Assembly: GCA_027627225.1 (NCBI GenBank)
Contig: JAPFQT010000156.1
Location: 1 to 64,000, forward strand
Direction of reading: 5' to 3'
Source: Congeria kusceri
Lineage: Eukaryota; Mollusca; Bivalvia; Myida; Dreissenidae
DNA length: 64,000 bases
Positions within the stretch are counted from its first letter, which is position 1; every line of letters starts with the position of its first letter. The notes under the pieces were generated by a model that searched no databases, was not told where the DNA came from, and was given only the letters and a program-made list of their open reading frames with translations. A program made the position numbers and the translations under genes. Of the stretch, positions 49,640 through 61,840 are shown one piece after another.

Positions 49640-50405
49640 TCAAACTGAACAAAAGAAAATAATAATATTATTCCATTTATTCCAACATATAACCCTAAGA
49701 ATAAAGAAATATTTGGCGTTCTTAAAAACAACACAGACATTTTAAAAACGGACTCTGTTATGAGCAAAATAATTTCAGATAATAGAATAATAAAATGCAA
49801 AAAACAGCAACCAAATTTAAAACGTCTACTAACTAAATCTAGCTTTTCCTCTCAAGAACCTAAAGTAACCAAATGCAATGACCCTAGATGTGTCCTCTGT
49901 TACTATATTATTGAAGGAAATTCATATAATTTTAACGGTAAACTGTTTAATATAAAAACTAATATGTCGTGTGATGTTAAACTGTTATTTATGTATTAGT
50001 ATGCAATGGATGCAAGTATATATAGCCGTATTGTGTCTGTTTGTTTATTTTATATTGAAATAGTAACAAATGTATTTTATTGTTCCCTATAGGCTAGATA
50101 TATATTGCTCTGTACTTATCGAATGACTTACGACTCAAACATTTTTTACTACTTTAATGACGTTAATCTACACTCATGTCAAACTTCCAGTACTGATGTA
50201 AATTAAAATTAATGGTAACAACCTGTATGTTGTTTACCTTAAAACACTCTCACTTGTATGACTTTTTTAAATTAGATAAATATTTATAATTGATAGTATT
50301 TAAATGTATTAATTACATGTCACATGCCATGTATGTTTTTTTTGTCTGTTTGTAATACGATAAGCTTGTAATGCTTAAATTAAAAATAAATATTCAGTTC
50401 TGTTC
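49640..50405 (+). pseudogene. Penelope-like element fragment (RT C-terminus to linker)
   Basis: The plus strand reads IIPFIPTYNPKNKEIFGVLK, then LKRLLTKSSF, VTKCNDPRCVLCYYIIEG and FNIKTNMSCDVK. After a frameshift near 49990 it reads YVLVCNGCKYI. The NLK.LLT...F then C..RC..C..I.EG order is that of Penelope-like elements just before their GIY-YIG nuclease, whose first residues are the last recognisable part. The RT palm and the nuclease are absent. A tail 'ttcagttctgttctgtt' at 50393-50410 may be the 3' end. Confidence 0.65.
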
Positions 50406-51640
50406 TGTTGATTTTGAATAGTTTTAATTGACTGAGGTTTAAACTTGAAATATCACCGATAACAATACACACATACCGATTTCAACTTGTGAATTACAAG
50501 TTCTGCACGTTACGACGTATAGGGCAGATAACAATGCTCACATACCGATTTCAAATTGTGAATTTACAAGTTCTGCACGTTACGACGTATAAGGCAGAGC
50601 GATTGTCCTAACGCGGTGCGCTCAACCGTTTCAGTAACATGACTGAATTGAAGGGAATACTCCGGCGGGTATAAATCAATTTTAGTCTTTCTTCTTACTG
50701 AACAGTCAATTTGCATTCATATTCGCAGATTGTAGCATTTACATTTATATATGCCTGTATTACTACAACTGATATATATATACATGTTTGAGCATGTTAA
50801 TCTGTCCGTGGTTATTATTCGGAGGAATAGCTTGGCGAAGTCTTTAAAAAGAGGCTAACAAAGATAAAGGCATGCACGGTAATTCATAAACGTGGGGATA
50901 TCGGACACAGGTTTCCTACATTTAGCCCACAAAAAATAAAGGAGGTTTTTCCTGGCCGGCTACTATTCCATTGAAGAATATCGATAATTTCTCGTTTAAA
51001 GGTATAAAAGATACTTTGTGTAAATATTGCTATTTGTGATTTTTGAGTAGATTTTGAGTAGATCAGCCAGTACGAGACAATTTATCTAGGGGTCTTGGGT
51101 TGGAATCCCACGTTGGGCATTACTATCAAGCAAAGTCGAGAGAGGGTTTACGAGATATAATCGACATGCTCTTGTTTGATATTAAGAATATAATTATGTA
51201 ACTAGATTGTATAATTATGCATATTGGCTCGTCAGAATTGCTAACAGATTGTTCATGTTTATATAGATATTTGTATGAATGTGTATGTATAAAAATAAGC
51301 AGTTTGTATAATTATGCACTTTGGAATATCATGATTGCTAACGGATCGAGCAAGTTTATACATTATGTTTGTATGAATATTTATTTTCATGTGTTCCATT
51401 TCTTCCAAAAGAAGTCTTGCACATTGCAAAATAGTGTTTGTCTTTGTGCGTTAGGACCCATTCGTATTTTGTTGAGAAGGCCAAATGTCAACAATATCCT
51501 GATCGATATATCGGTGTTTACAAACAACAATAAAACAGTAAATATGCCAGTCAACCGGTTTAATACATAAACGATTACAACGTACGCAAACTTAAAACTT
51601 CACCTATCGAAACAACATTTACCACGGAATAATATTTATG
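50406..51640. other. Spacer with a 60-70-bp direct duplication
   Basis: The stretch 'aacaatncncacataccgatttcaanttgtgaatt...ttctgcacgttacgacgtata' occurs at 50461-50523 and again at 50531-50593. A weak tRNA-like B box, GGTTGGAATCCCA, at about 51098 may be a SINE relic. No gene is supported. Confidence 0.45.
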
Positions 51641-51654
51641 ACCTTATTTGCTGC

Positions 51655-52030
51655 GCTCAAACTACAAAATATTACTTGTGCTTATGCATAAACTACGTGT
51701 ACTATACGTTACTATACGTTTATGCATTAACATTGGGGTTATTAATTAACAACGAGTTATATGCATTAACTACGAGTTGTTTAAATTACCTACAACTCTT
51801 TATGCATAAACTATACATGTCGAGGTATTAAACATGGGTTGCATTTGTGAGTTCTTCGCATTAACTACATGTTGATTCCTTAACCCCGGATGACATGCAT
51901 AAACTACGAGTTATATGCATTAACTGCACATTTGTGCATTAACAATAAGTTGCATGCATTCACAACGAGTTGTATGCATTAATCAGTTATAACATGCATA
52001 CGATAATAGATTAGTACATTAACTCGCATT
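51655..52030. repeat. Degenerate minisatellite, TGCATTAACTACGAGTT-type unit
   Basis: About a dozen irregular units of 20-25 bp, each with a form of TGCAT(T/A)AAC followed by ACGAGTTGTA or similar, such as at 51775, 51900, 51920 and 51975. There is no open frame. The mixed unit length suggests long decay. Confidence 0.7.
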
Positions 52031-52800
52031 GAAATAACGAAACCCCCAAAATGCAGCAATGTAAATTAAAAATCTCAACGTAACTTCATTGTTAAGGCAA
52101 ATAAACCAATTGACATTATTATGGTATAGTCCGTTTTATCTGAACTGTCAAAGCTTGAATAGTATCACGATTAAACGATTTCCTTGAAATTCACGTGTTA
52201 CAATGATTAGATAACATGAAATAACACGTTTTATTATCACTATTTTGCTGTTTGGGGTAATCACCTTTTCTAACTCTTATAACTTCCAATCGACCGACTA
52301 TCCCATTTTACGCAGCTTTAAATACTTGTAGGTTTATGTCATCTAAATGCAAAAACAGCTCTGCTAAGATACTTGATTTCTTAATTATTCGGTACAATGT
52401 AGTACAATAAGATATGTTTAGTCACTCGCAGCATTTCTGAAAGTAAATTGACACAAATATTAACAAATACATACACGTATTGGAAAACGTTTATTTTCCG
52501 TCAAATTCCTTATCTGTAAACTGACACTAACCACTATAAACGCGCCCTTCACCATTATTCCGTATGTTATTTAATCGAATATAAGCCTTAAAAAGTGGTA
52601 TTTGACAACTTTCCAAATTTAATGGTTTATTTCTTGGCGAAATTTTAAACCATATAAAGTGAAAAGCGGAAAGCTTATTGTTTGTCAGGGACGTTGAATG
52701 TGGCGACCACTTCAAACTATTGCCTAAAGTTAAATATTAACAGGTGAGAGTCGTGCACTTAGAGAAAAACAAACAGTCAAGGGGACATTCATAATTCTTT
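52031..52800. other. Spacer, no gene seen
   Basis: AT-rich with no recognisable exon or repeat. Confidence 0.35.
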
Positions 52801-52813
52801 AAAAGGTCTTTAA

Positions 52814-53800
52814 CATGTTGTTGGAGGTCGGTGACTGGTTGTCGATGGTCGTCGACTGGTCTTCAGACGAATTTTGGTCGCATATGGTCTTCGATGTTGC
52901 ATCGAAGACCTTCTGCCGACCAAATAGGTCGTTGGAAAGTTTTCGTTGGTCTTTCTTTAGTCGGCGATCAATCGCAGGCTGGTCAGCCACGATTGACGAC
53001 TAGTCGCAGACCAAGTGTGGCTTGTCGCAAACCAATGTTTGATCTCCGACTGGTCAGCGATTGATCGCAGACTTATTGCTGACTGGTCGGCAATTAGTCG
53101 CAGACCATCGAACGACCGCTCGCCGAGTTTCATTTGTCTCCAAAAACACAATAATAAAAACGCACAATAAATCATTAAAACGTGGTAGGAAACGTAATAG
53201 TTATAATTTAAAAGTGTCAGCAGCAGGGCAGTGACAAGAGGATATTGCCCGATATGGAAAGTGTATTTGATACTAGTAGTTTACCTTAATAATAAAATGT
53301 GCTGCCGGACATAGTAGAGTACAATAATATAATGATTATAATTGAATTAAATAATCAACAAAACAGCACGAATAAACTCATTTTCTTAAATTTTCACAAG
53401 GTATACATTAAAATATAGCGCGATGTCATGTATATAGGAACACGTTTTTTGAACAATAAGAAAAATCATAGAACTGAATTAAATATCGAATAATCCTAAT
53501 TCCGCCCACCGAGCATCGACAACCGGTCGCTAACCAATTGCCAACCAATCGCCAATTAGTCGCAAACTAATTGCCAACTAGTCGCCAGCCAGTCTTTTAT
53601 GAGTGTTTGTCGGAAGACGATCGCCGACTTTTCGTACGACCGGTCGCCGACCAGTTTTTGATCAATCGCCGACCAGTCTCCGACTAAAATTACATTGCCT
53701 TTAAGTGGATTTTGGTCGCCAGAGGTTGTCGTTGGTCGCCGCAAATTTTAATTGTCAGTGGTCCGTAATCGGTCGGCGACCTATGTGTGACCTAGGCTTT
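52814..53800. repeat. Foldback element with GTCGCCGACCA-type arms
   Basis: Two flanking arms (52814-53120 and 53510-53800) consist of 10-12-bp units such as GGTCGGCGACTGGTC in mixed orientation. They can pair with each other and with themselves. The centre (53125-53505) is AT-rich and unrelated. The open frames in the arms are repeats, not genes. It resembles a foldback transposon. Confidence 0.65.
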
Positions 53801-54195
53801 ACGCAAACCAAAATTGTAGAACTAACTACAATCATTCTACAAAGAAAACACACTTGGTTTTAATGAGTAATCACTTCATTTTTAAATAAGTCTCACTATT
53901 AAGATAAAAGCAACAATATGTTGGCTTTTTGTGTATCAAACAAAAGCCTGCGTTAAATAACAGGCGTCATGCAAGAACGTTGATTAGCGTTTGCAGAACA
54001 CAAATAGTGAATAATAAAATGTATAAAATAAGGGGCTCTAAACAAATACCTCGTCGTGAAATGCGTCAATGAATCAAACTGCCACTATTTTATGTCGGCT
54101 TTTGTTCAGGGTTATAGTACTATTTAGAGGGCGAACATAGAAATATATGTTACATATGTAATTGTACACGGGTGCACAACAGGGTGTCGGGTTAT
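53801..54195. other. Spacer, no gene seen
   Basis: AT-rich, nothing recognisable. Confidence 0.35.
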
Positions 54196-54199
54196 TTCT

Positions 54200-54420
54200 A
54201 TTATTGACAGATATGACAAAATTAAAACAAAACACGAAGCAAACAGAATACACATGGATGAATAGAATTGGGGCGACTGCCTTGGAACAGTCAATTAAAA
54301 ATTGGGATTAAAACCGGTAAAGGGTCGCTAACCTTACACTTAGCACAGCATTAATCACAATACGCGTTCATGTAAATTAACATTAACCTCATAGAAACAC
54401 AATTTAAATTAAGTAATAAA
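54200..54420. repeat. Dispersed repeat, third copy of the 7.5-kb family
   Basis: Carries 'gcgactgccttggaacagtcaat', 'aaaaccggtaaagggtcgctaacctt' and 'acacttagcacagcattaatcac', matching the two units at 7490-7860. It abuts the 1.4-kb repeat. Confidence 0.65.
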
Positions 54421-54425
54421 AGAAA

Positions 54426-55830
54426 CAAGAAATGTCTTTAAAAAAGACAATCGGCGTTGAAATTAATATTGAGATGTCATTTAAAAATTACCTAAACAGA
54501 CGGCCAAGATGATCGGTTACGTGACTTCTCAGACCCCAGATTTGTTGGTCCCCACCAATATTAGGAGACTTATTGGACCCCAGATTTTTCGGACACCATA
54601 AGAAAACTTCTAGGACCAAAACGTTAAATCATTATTATATATGCCGTGTTTGCACCAGTGATATACGACAAACCAAAATAATTTAGGTTAAAATAATTGT
54701 TATCTGAATTTGTCAAGCCAATTTAACAAATTAACAATGTAGGAAAATTATTTTGGGAATGAATTTAAATAAGTATGCATCACATGAGTCTATATAGTTA
54801 TTTATAGTACCGGTAATATACCATTCATGTTAGTTATCTAATCAAAAAACGATTTGAAGTCAAATAAGCAATTATACTGTGTATCCCAATGAAAAGCTAT
54901 AGTCAGGGAACATTCAACGATTTTTGAAATGTTAAGACTTTATTTTTGATAACGCAAACATGAACATTCATTAGACTATGGGGATTTTAAATTATATCAG
55001 TAGAACTACGATATATCAAGGGCTTCTGTGTATAATTAGCATTGCAAACTGTGTATTCATGCTACGCGAATAACAATTCGACGTATTCCGAATCTTCTTT
55101 TATAACATTTTATCTATAGAAAATGTAGCATCTTTTTACAGATTAAATAACATCTACTGGAGAAGTTGTTAGGGAAAGATGCAATTATAAATAATCGTTA
55201 ATAAATCGTAACCACAATTTTAAATCAAATTAACAGCAAGTTTATAAATATAAATTCCCCATTTATTGAAATTTTTAGGTTTATTATTCTCTGAACGCTA
55301 TTATTGGTGCATGTACGAGTATATATTAGCACAGCTATACAACGGCTGCTAGCTACGCGCGCTATTTTTAGAATGAAACTACTTTTTCTGGAATGTGATG
55401 AACTCTCTAGAATTAATGGGCTACATGGAACGGCAAATCTATGAATGAGATTTATGGATAGGAACATTGCTCAATTTCTATTTATAGAGCGTAACGCTTA
55501 TATTAATGTAGGCTAAACAAAATAGTTATTTCGTTAGCATTCTGTTTATGGCATACAATGAGAAAATACGTTCATAATTAGACTCAGTTCTAGAGTATAT
55601 GTCGATAATATGTTTATAACTTCATTTTAACCGCTTATGTCAACAATTATGTAAATTTTTAATCCCCAAAAGTATGCAACAGTTATTGGTATACGTTTAA
55701 CCATTGTTTGAAGTTTGCATTCCCTAAAATTATAAAATTTGGCTTCTTTTATTGGCATTCAATTTTCCCGCTGCATAATTATCGCAATAAATCTAGGTCA
55801 AAAGTGATCTTAGACAGCTACTCCGAAAAA
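54426..55830. repeat. 1.4-1.5-kb dispersed repeat, copy 2
   Basis: Partner of 29106-30579, colinear and in the same orientation, about 70 bases shorter through small deletions (for example after 'ggaccaaaacgttaa'). Confidence 0.8.
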
Positions 55831-57311
55831 ATATTATTCCATTTACCATTGAATAACATAATAGTTGGATGTTAACCAGAGCAATAGAATAGCCACTTTG
55901 TGATGTGATGCACGATGAAATTGTAGCGCGAGCTGAGATGTCTGAAAACCCGACAGACACAAAGAGGCCGCCGTCGAGGGGTGTGCGCGCGGCCTCACGA
56001 TGCGGTGCTTCCCAAGGCCTCGACAATGCCAATATAAATGAAGCAGTAATAACAACAATTGTTATCATGCCATTTTGCCTTTAGATGGTTTCAGCACAAA
56101 TCAATTCGCTTCAGATGTTGACAGGTTTGACGTTCGGGGAACCATTGCCTCCGAAAAGCTTCTCAGTCAACTTCACGCTTCCACGAAGCCTCCTGCCACA
56201 AAGCAACTTACCAAATGGCTTCGGCTACCAGGCCTTTTTCAAGCCTTGTAAACCTCGGAACGATTCCGAAAACCCCATCGATTTGTGAACAAATTACCCA
56301 AAGACGCGGTCAGCAGCGTGTAAAGCGTTTGAAGCTATGAAGCTTTACGTTACACACAAACACGTCGCAGAATCCTTTACAGAATCGAGAATACCTGTAT
56401 AGCTCTTTTTAACGATCTTAATACCAATACATCAGCAGGACATCTGACGGAGAAATGATAGAGAACTGCATCTATTGCCCCACTATACCAGTGGATACAG
56501 CGCCACCTAGCAAGTACACTAACGAAACCCATCAGAAATTTATCTGCATGGTAACCAGTTCGTCACAAAATCAAACAACGTGAAAAACACAAACCAAATA
56601 TATTATGCAAGGTACCTTGAACAATGATTTGTTATATAACGTGTATAATGATAAAAACTGCATACTTAATATAATACTCGTATCGTCGAATATTATTAAA
56701 ACAACTCAATGTACATTTATATGACGACCTACTGCGGGGTTCGTTTTAATAAAATAAAAAATGTACAGTATTAATATTATATTAATAAAAATGCTATAAA
56801 TAGATGTTAAGTTATACACTGAAATGTTTATGAAAATTGTTTCGCATTTCCTAATAACAATTAGGTAAACTAATGGATAACAGATAGTGAGTAGCAATTG
56901 TAATGGATGAAGTCATACTGAAAATGATGAACATTTTTAAAAGCACATAGCATAGACAAAAACAAAAGTAAATAGTTTACCGTCGTATATTCAAAATGCA
57001 AATATGTTTTCTTTTATCAAATGTAACCAAATGTAACCATTAACGTAGTCCATTTAAATGCATTTTGTGTTCATACTTGACCTTTGCATACACTTACATA
57101 AATATATGTATTAATATTCGCTGAATTCAATATGAGTCTGCTACTGCATGACTTTTATTCATGGAATGAGCTCCCTCCCACTTAATGAGGCTGACAGATA
57201 ATTGAACGGAACCTACCTTTTTGGTAAACTGTGTGTCGAGATAAAAAAGAATGCTAATATTGTCGCACGTACTACTTGTAAGGCGTGGTTAGACGCGCTA
57301 GTCCGAGCTAA
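55831..57311. other. Spacer with a GC-richer block at 55950-56400
   Basis: The block around 55950-56300 is clearly richer in G+C than its flanks and holds two non-homologous open frames. One is minus 55793-56068, starting with a hydrophobic MITIVVITASFILALS. The other is plus 56085-56288, with FGEPLPPKSFSVNFTLPRS. Neither matches a domain I know, and no splice context supports them. It could be an old coding fragment or a transposon piece. The remainder is AT-rich. Confidence 0.3.
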
Positions 57312-58300
57312 TCAGAGTCCGGCAAAGTGGGCAGAGAACACATTGTCGATGCTGTGGTTATCAATGTTTTCCATGTTCGTTATGACAACAGAGAGTCTAT
57401 CATGAAGGTCAAGACTGAAGACTGCCTTTATCGTGCTGATGATTTGGTTCCGACACAGCAGTGACATTCTACGCTCACCCAGCATAAGCCGTGACCCGTA
57501 GTTGTGGGACAGGACGTAAATATAGTGGGACAATATCCCACCGAGGGCCGATGAACTGGTCTGAATAAGATTTCACCTTCGTCCTGCAGGTGGGTTTTGT
57601 GTTGAATGCTGGGTTGCGTAACAGTCTTACAATTTTGGTTCCAGAGCAGCTTGTAAAGGGCTAAAGTATACACATGTATATGAAACAGAGAATGTCAACT
57701 GCCTAGAATATTGATTGGTGTTATGAACGTGTACCACAATAATATCTCACACAATTATCAAATAATACAAACGAATGATTGGCATTCACTAATGTCATGC
57801 TTAGATACACTAAATTAATCCGAATAAAAGTAGAAAACTTCACAAACAAAGGACAATACAATTGATTTCTATAAATTAGTAAAAACATGACAGGAATATA
57901 CACCCCTAATTATAAATACTGCCGCAACGCAAGCACATCACACTCATATCTAATACTTGTTGCATATTACCTCCAACATGTGTGTATCCTCGAATTCCCA
58001 CCACCTGAACGTAGGGTGTCTGATCTGCGTATGAAGTCACACATCTGATAGACAGCCCCACGGTCACCACTGCCGGGATATAAAACAATTTAGCCTGTTT
58101 CTACCTGCAACATTGACGTACTAAAATGGTGACCGTATAAATTTTCCTATCTCCAGTCAACAGGATGTGGCAAGGTTTATCCAGTTAGTAGTGTATTCCT
58201 ACGCGACGAATAGCAACATTGTCCAGAATGACGTGGCAAAAAATGAAATACATCTGTACTCACCCGAACTTTTCATCGAAAAAAAAGCGTGATGTAGTTT
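57312..58300 (-). pseudogene. TNF-superfamily ligand G6, partial and broken copy
   Basis: Remnants, in minus order: a possible 37-nt micro-exon relic at 58264-58300 (good donor GTGAGTAC, but no AG acceptor), 57971-58069 (99 nt, donor GTAATA; TPYVQVVGIRG) and 57312-57660 (TNF domain). In the 99-nt exon the reading is shifted between the start and SYADQTP relative to G1, by compensating small insertions. In the TNF exon GEILFRP is followed directly by sequence matching the strand just before YIYVLSHNYG, so about 15 codons are missing and the frame changes. The end (AVFSLDLHDRLSVVI, NVFSAHFAGL) is well kept and closest to G1. No membrane-anchor exon was recognised up to the window end. Confidence 0.75.
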
Positions 58301-58438
58301 TACAGAGATCCTAGCTTCCATAATGAGTTGTTAATTCGCACACGTCTGGCATAATCGATAAAGGTGTAAACAACATCTTCCTTCAATTCCATTTGAAAAC
58401 ACTTGATGTAAGCGGGTTATTCTTTCTGAATACTTTTC

Positions 58439-58439
<1 letters not shown>

Positions 58440-58493
<54 letters not shown>
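58440..58493. repeat. TA microsatellite
   Basis: An uninterrupted (TA)n of about 26 units, likely length-variable. Confidence 0.95.
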
Positions 58494-58494
<1 letters not shown>

Positions 58495-58659
58495 ACAATA
58501 TGTGATAATTATACGCAAAATGTAAAATTACTTTAGAAAGTATATAGGTGACTAAGTGTATAAGTATACAATGAATGTGATTTGTTTTTATTATACTTAA
58601 GTTATATTTATTAATTTTTTTACTTTTTACGCACAATGATACTACTAAGTAGACATGTT

Positions 58660-59205
58660 TCCAAAGGACACGGATGCCCCCACATTCCACTGGTTGTCAA
58701 GAAACCTATAAAATAACAATACCCAGGTGCACTAGCTAACATGCTGATGCATATGTCTATAAAGTTTCGTCACTTCAGCTGTTTTATATTTTGAGTTACA
58801 CGCAACACAAATCCAACCATGTCAGTGTTTGCTAAAAATGGACCATAACTCCGCTAATCTATGACAAATCTGCACGAAAATACCCAGGTGCACAAGTTTA
58901 TAAAATTTCTTCACTCTAGCAAATATTCTTTTTGAGTTTCACGCGACACAAGTCCAAAAATGTAAATTTTTTTATAAAAAGGTCCGTAACTCCGCTGATG
59001 TCGGAACATTCTGAACCAAAACAACCAGGTGCACAAGTTTACATGCTGATGAATATGTATATAAAGTTTCATTATACTTTTTGAATTACGCTCGACACAA
59101 AAATCCGACGGATGGACGGACGGACTGGACGGAGGGGACGGACGGACGAACAAGGGCAAATCTATATGCCCCCCCCCGCCCTTTGAAAGTGGGGGCATAC
59201 AAAAT
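58660..59205. repeat. Interspersed repeat with three about 125-bp units and GGAC/poly-C end
   Basis: Units with 'accataactccgctaat', 'acccaggtgcacaagttta', 'gctgatgnatatgt' and 'ataaagtttc' lead into GGACGGACGG runs (59107-59150). They close with 'gcccccccccgccctttgaaagtgggggcatac'. This is a typical bivalve interspersed repeat layout. Confidence 0.75.
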
Positions 59206-60640
59206 AAATGAGCTAAATATTATACCGTTCCTTTGTAACTGAATAACGATTTTAAAGGGTAATACCCCTTTAACAAAAAAGTGCTATTGTTGTATGGGAG
59301 AAAACTCACTGGCACAGTAATGTTATACCATATACGCAGTAGTTTCCCTTTGTTCCATCGGACTTTGCAAAGACGGCTGTTCAATTCCGCACGAATGCTA
59401 ACAAACAAAGTTGACAATGATTGTCGTCAAATTTTGTCAAAAAATAATGAGTCGTACATCTGATTTTCTTGATACGCTTGTACGATAACGCTAACCATTG
59501 ACAACAAAACAACAACATCCTTTAAGTTTAAAATTTCCACAAATGTCTTGAGCATATTCAAACTAATTAGTTTATATCATATTTACATTTGTTTAGCACC
59601 TAATTGTTACCCTTGTTTGCAGAGAAGCACACATGACAATAAGAATTAATGACGCACTTGTCAGGGAAAAGCTCTTGAATTTAGCTTGCACGTTCTGTTT
59701 TTAGATCCAGCACAAAACATTTCAAATATTAAATAAATGTTCTTGATATAACATTGAAGCACGTCTTGCTGGCAGACAGCTGGGTTAAAGCTATGAAACG
59801 TTGAAGGGGGTTCTATTGGCCGCATCATATTTAGGGCACAGCGGGATCCGTGTTCCAAGGTCAATTATTACATCAACAAAATATATAATAATTGGATTAC
59901 TAGTATACAGGATCAAGTAGGAAGAGGTAGAACACCCTCAGTCTACGCCGAAAGCGTTAACAGTCTTTTTTTTTTAAATAATAATTATTATAATTGTTAT
60001 TATTAATATTTAAGTGAATTTTATATTGTAATTGTTATCACATGGCTGTTATAGTAGCAGCCTCTATTTCATAACATATTGAAGAATATCGGAGACACGT
60101 TTTGTTTTAATGAAGGAGTTTAGACATATTTTATTTCTAAACATAACAACATACAGAATATACTAATTTACAGTAACTGCTTAGCATATCGCTATATGTG
60201 TCATTCAAGTACTGCATCCAACGTAAAACCAATTAAACCTACCCAACAGTTGGCGCTGGTAAACTAACTAAGGCGCAATGTATAGACAGACAGGAATACA
60301 TACTTTTATTTGAACTTGCACAGTGACAAGTGCAAGTTTAAATATAAATGTCAAGGTGGATATACACAGGCAATGTAATACAAAAGAAAAAATGTCCATT
60401 CATTTATTAACATATATAAGGAAATATAAGAGACAATTCAAACATATAGGAAAAACCACAACACAAAACATATGCTATTTCATAAAGAATATTTGGTCTT
60501 TCATGAAGTGATTTAATTGTCAAACATGCACCATTTTATAAGCTAAGTTTTGTAATGTTAGTATACCAACCGAATGTACTTAAGCATAATTGGCATTCTG
60601 AAACAAAAATCATAAATAGTTTTTTCTAATTGGGTTAAAC
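59206..60640. other. Spacer, no gene seen
   Basis: AT-rich. Short inverted words near 59250-59285 ('aaagggtaatacccctttaac') form a small hairpin. No exon is supported. Confidence 0.35.
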
Positions 60641-60649
60641 GAAAGAAAC

Positions 60650-60685
60650 ACACACACATACACACACACGCTCACACACACAGTA
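60650..60685. repeat. CA microsatellite
   Basis: Interrupted (CA)n run. Confidence 0.9.
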
Positions 60686-60859
60686 TTTTACTAAAGGGAC
60701 TATATGTCAACGAAACATTGGTTTCATTTTGCACTATAAATACGGTATTAGATGATGAAAATGCAGTATACTAAGACATGTACAGTAAATAAAGAATACA
60801 TAATATAATAAATACATAAACGACCTATTTGATAAAAACAAATACAGAAATGTTTAAAC

Positions 60860-60955
60860 CGTAGTGGGTATCGATCTCACGACTAAGGTGTTATATAAAG
60901 AAATGACTTTAGACAGCGCTTTAACCAACCGCGCTTCTCTGCTTTGTAAGAAAAC
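60860..60955 (-). mobile_element. tRNA-derived SINE relic
   Basis: The minus strand has an A-box-like GGTTGGTTAAAGCGCTGTC and, about 50 bases on, GTGAGATCGATACCCAC in B-box position. The spacing and the lack of pairing stems argue against a functional tRNA. There is no clear tail. Confidence 0.35.
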
Positions 60956-61149
60956 GTGTGTAAACAATGTTTATCCAAAAATACTGTTAATTCTGATGTA
61001 AAAACGTAAATACGAAAAGGGCCAAATACTGGTAAATACAATCCATATCATAAACTGATTTTTATCTCAGATCGTTAAACTCTTTTCCCATAATATATAC
61101 CTTATTTTAACGGTTATTATAAGACAGTATTAAACTCATAATTTCAGAT

Positions 61150-61840
61150 TTTTATGCTCCCCAAACAATTTCGGGGGAGCTTTGTCCGTCCGTCCTTCCG
61201 CCCCACTTTCTTGTCCGGGCTAGGTCTCTGCGACTACTGGCCAGATTCAATGAAACTTTATGGGACGCTTCATTACCAAGAGGAGGTGAGCATATTATCA
61301 GGATGTTCCAATTCAATGATTTTCTCAAAGAAATGAGAGTTTCTGAAAGTAGTTCATAGTGCATTATTGTCTGGGCTGTTTATTAGCCACTGCTGTCCAT
61401 ATATCAATACAACTTTATGGGAAACTTCATTGCAATGAAGAGGTTTGCATGTTACCAGGACGTTCCGCTTCAAAGATTTTTCTCAGAGTTATGAGACTTT
61501 GAATATTTCAATTGTGTAAACTCTATTTTTAAAGAACTGCTCTGGTACTGCTGTATTAAATTCAATAAAACTTGATGGAAAGTTAAATAGCTAGGACGAA
61601 ATTATCATATTACTGTAATTATCCATCACGTTGATTTGTTTTATAGTTGTGGATCTTTTATATATATATAGTTTTTAAATTTTGCTTCATGTAAATGTTC
61701 ATTTGGTATTTTTATGGCATGTTCACATACAGTTTTGGTGCCAGATTTGGTCTTGCAGTTCTAGTGGTGTTTAATTATTTAATATATCTGCCTTTATCGT
61801 TGCCTTTATATTGCTTGACAAAGCGCATTGGGGAGCATCC
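61150..61840. repeat. Interspersed repeat bounded by GCTCCCC/GGGGAGC words
   Basis: Begins 'atgctccccaaacaatttcgggggagc' with CCGTCCGTCC. It has two or three internal units ('actggccagattcaatgaaactttatggga', 'ctgctgtccatatatcaatacaactttatggga') and ends 'cgcattggggagcat'. The outer words are inverted relative to each other. No coding potential. Confidence 0.65.

Noticed and set aside
52831..53064. Open frames rich in DWSSD/RRPS residues
   Set aside because: Products of the GTCGCCGACCA-type repeat read in different frames.
58331..58690. 119-codon minus frame as the missing G6 anchor exon
   Set aside because: Its long run of I/Y is the TA microsatellite; no stalk motif (NCTDL, CTGKA) or acceptor is present.
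60860..60955. tRNA gene on the minus strand
   Set aside because: A- and B-box-like words are present but acceptor and T stems do not pair and the spacing is wrong; kept only as a SINE relic.
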